Shown: piece by piece, positions 32,404 through 33,879 of the stretch
Layout: each line of letters starts with the position of its first letter
How positions within the stretch are numbered: the first letter of the stretch is position 1
From: Alterinioella nitratireducens
GTDB taxonomy: Bacteria; Pseudomonadota; Alphaproteobacteria; Rhodobacterales; Rhodobacteraceae
Assembly: GCF_013155465.1 (NCBI RefSeq)
Contig: NZ_JABJVX010000021.1
Span: forward strand, 1-33,879
Length of the DNA: 33,879 bases
Direction of reading: 5' to 3'
Notes under the pieces: generated by a model
The model's database searches: none
The model's input: the letters and a program-made list of their open reading frames with translations, nothing else
What the model was told of the DNA's origin: nothing
Made by a program: the position numbers and the translations under genes

Positions 32404-33879
32404 TCATGCGTCATCCACATCGCGATAGACCCAGACGGAGGGGTTTTCGACGGGCAGGACCGCACCGGTCTGCGGGCATTTGTAATGGCTGGGCAAAACA
32501 TCGATCAGCTCCGGTGTGACCTCTCCGGTGCCTGGATCGACATGCTCCCGGCTGGTTGCAAGACGCATGGTCTCGACGCAGAGATAGCCGTATTTGCTCC
32601 GCTCGGTCGCGAGATCCAGCGCCGCCGCAGCGGCCCCGCGAACGAACTTCACGTACCCTTTCGTGGTCAGCACGTTCAGCCGTTCGCGGATGATCGATTG
32701 CCCACCGAGCCCCCCTGTGTTCTCGAAGGTCTCAGCGAAATGGGTCATCGTGTACATCCGACCCTGAAGGGCCTCTTCATAAAGCAGGCCGCAGATCACC
32801 TCGCCCTTGCGATCCCGCTCCGCATCGTGCTTCGCGCCGACGTCCTGGCGCACCAGACGCTCGTTCATCGGGTTGATCTCGACCCATTGGCCGCCGACCT
32901 TGTCGATCACCTTTGGCGGCAGCGCGGGGCCATTGCGCAGCTCGATCTCCAGTTTGCGCTGTGAGCAATCCTCGTCGGGCCGGTGCAGGATCAGGCCGGA
33001 AGTGTAAAACCCGCGCAGCGCGCTGGCGCCGGAGAGCGCGAGGAAGGGATCATCCTTTACCTGCTGCTTGCTGAGCTTCTTGGTGTGATGGATCAGGATA
33101 ACCCCGCAGTCGGGGTCAATATGGTCGCGCAGGACCTCGACCCGTTCCTTCAGGAAAAACATCATGGCTGTGTTGTCATTCTCGCCGCCGCCATCGGGCC
33201 CGCCGTCGAAGAGGTTCCGGATCGGATCGACGCAGAGGATGTCGGGCGGCGCCTCCGGGAAGGCGGTCTGGACAGCGCGCGCCACGCGGACGCTGCCCTC
33301 ATTGTCGAGCAGCATCTTCAGCTTGGGCGTGGCGACGAAGGTATCGCGCGCGGCGGCGAGGACCTCTGGCGGGAGGGCGATCTGCTTTAGCCGCTCTCGC
33401 AGATAGTGATACTGGATCTCGGCCTGCAGATAGAAGATCCGCAGCGGCCGCGGCGGCGTGAAGCCGAGGAACGGCACGCCCGCAGCCATGTGGACGAGCC
33501 AGGAAATCAGCAGATCGCTCTTGCCCACCTTGGGCGCACCGCCCAGCACCAAGAGCCCGCCCGGCGTCAGCACGCGCGGCGCGATGATGTCCTCCGGCAT
33601 GGGGCTCTGGTCGTCCAGCAGCGCGCCGAGGGTGAAAGCGGGCATCTCGACTGGCCCCGGTGCGCCGGAGTCCAATCGGATAACCGGCGGTCCGTATTTC
33701 TCGACATGCCGCTCCCAGAGCCGCTCGGACTCGCGCTTGAGTCGTTCGACCGGCCACTGCGGTCGCAGCATCGCGGCGTTGTAGCCGCAGATGCCTTCCC
33801 AGCCTTCGTCTTTTGTCATCCGGCCCTCGTGGACCATGCGGATGAAATGGCCGATCGCTGCAGACGCCCCCTCGAAGCG
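32404..33879 (-). CDS. RepA/DnaB-like AAA ATPase, replicative helicase of phage type (5' end beyond window)
   Basis: At least 477 residues from the ATG at 33837, but the frame is open without a stop to the window edge (GASAAIGHFIR precedes), so the protein probably starts outside, perhaps with a primase or polymerase domain. Walker A GGAPKVGKS (99-107), Walker B ILCVDPIRNLFDGG, and VILIHHTKKLSKQQ followed by SGASALRGFYTSGLILHR place it with RepA-type hexameric helicases (AAA_25). The C-terminal part after ~340 resembles a small winged-helix domain. The iteron cluster lies directly after its stop. Confidence 0.85.
   Translation of the reverse strand, partial: RFEGASAAIGHFIRMVHEGRMTKDEGWEGICGYNAAMLRPQWPVERLKRESERLWERHVEKYGPPVIRLDSGAPGPVEMPAFTLGALLDDQSPMPEDIIAPRVLTPGGLLVLGGAPKVGKSDLLISWLVHMAAGVPFLGFTPPRPLRIFYLQAEIQYHYLRERLKQIALPPEVLAAARDTFVATPKLKMLLDNEGSVRVARAVQTAFPEAPPDILCVDPIRNLFDGGPDGGGENDNTAMMFFLKERVEVLRDHIDPDCGVILIHHTKKLSKQQVKDDPFLALSGASALRGFYTSGLILHRPDEDCSQRKLEIELRNGPALPPKVIDKVGGQWVEINPMNERLVRQDVGAKHDAERDRKGEVICGLLYEEALQGRMYTMTHFAETFENTGGLGGQSIIRERLNVLTTKGYVKFVRGAAAAALDLATERSKYGYLCVETMRLATSREHVDPGTGEVTPELIDVLPSHYKCPQTGAVLPVENPSVWVYRDVDDA

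Noticed and set aside
32042-32407. N-terminal extension of the RuvC-like gene
   Set aside because: It translates the repeat array and hairpin; the composition is repetitive and unlike a protein domain, and the family N-terminus is at 32041.

Overview
High-GC alphaproteobacterial DNA, most likely from the Rhodobacteraceae (Paracoccus/Roseobacter-like). This is inferred from the EtfA/EtfB sequences, the DUF7220/DUF6362 phage genes and the IS types. No rRNA, tRNA or CRISPR array was seen. Nearly all genes read on the minus strand.

Layout. (1) 0.1-1.3 kb: a two-gene unit with a P460-like c-type cytochrome and a DUF4405/b561-like membrane protein. (2) 1.4-6.4 kb: a wreckage zone. It holds a chimeric ORF that joins a phage DUF2793 fragment to the C-terminal half of an aldo/keto reductase, an IS21-family element with broken istA and istB, an IS3-family element whose orfA is truncated by the IS21, and a fragment of a second IS3 transposase. 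(3) 6.5-27.9 kb: a coherent acyl-CoA catabolic island. (4) 27.9-29.95 kb: a second wreckage zone with two IS3 remnants, an intact IS5 with a TAA target duplication, a solitary IS21-like end and a 3'-truncated yjhX. (5) 30.2-33.9 kb: a phage or mobile-element replication module with a frameshifted DUF7220 gene, DUF6362, a small hypothetical protein, a RuvC-like nuclease, an iteron-like region and a RepA/AAA helicase that runs off the window.

The island encodes a periplasmic-binding-protein ABC importer, an MFS carrier, two CoA-transferases of different folds (CaiB/BaiF and acetyl-CoA hydrolase/transferase), an acyl-CoA dehydrogenase with its own ETF (etfB-etfA), a MaoC hydratase, a beta-keto acid cleavage enzyme, an SCP2-type thiolase, two CitE-like lyases, three short-chain dehydrogenases, a Gfo/Idh/MocA oxidoreductase, and CMD and NIPSNAP proteins. 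A plausible scheme is uptake, CoA activation, dehydrogenation, hydration and oxidation, then lyase or thiolase cleavage. CoA-transferase + MaoC + CitE is also the gene set of itaconate/citramalyl-CoA degradation. The actual substrate cannot be read from the sequence.

One GntR/FadR-type regulator (20151-20909) lies in the island. GGTNNNACC-like palindromes lie at or next to the promoters of the separate transcription units (about 11.98, 13.32, 13.38, 19.95 and 26.89 kb), so the island looks like a single regulon.

The most unusual signal is a family of three roughly 30-bp palindromic repeats inside the IS21 transposase genes. They occur in both orientations, have covarying stems, and two of the three are in frame. 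They resemble in concept the protein-coding palindromic elements known from Rickettsia.
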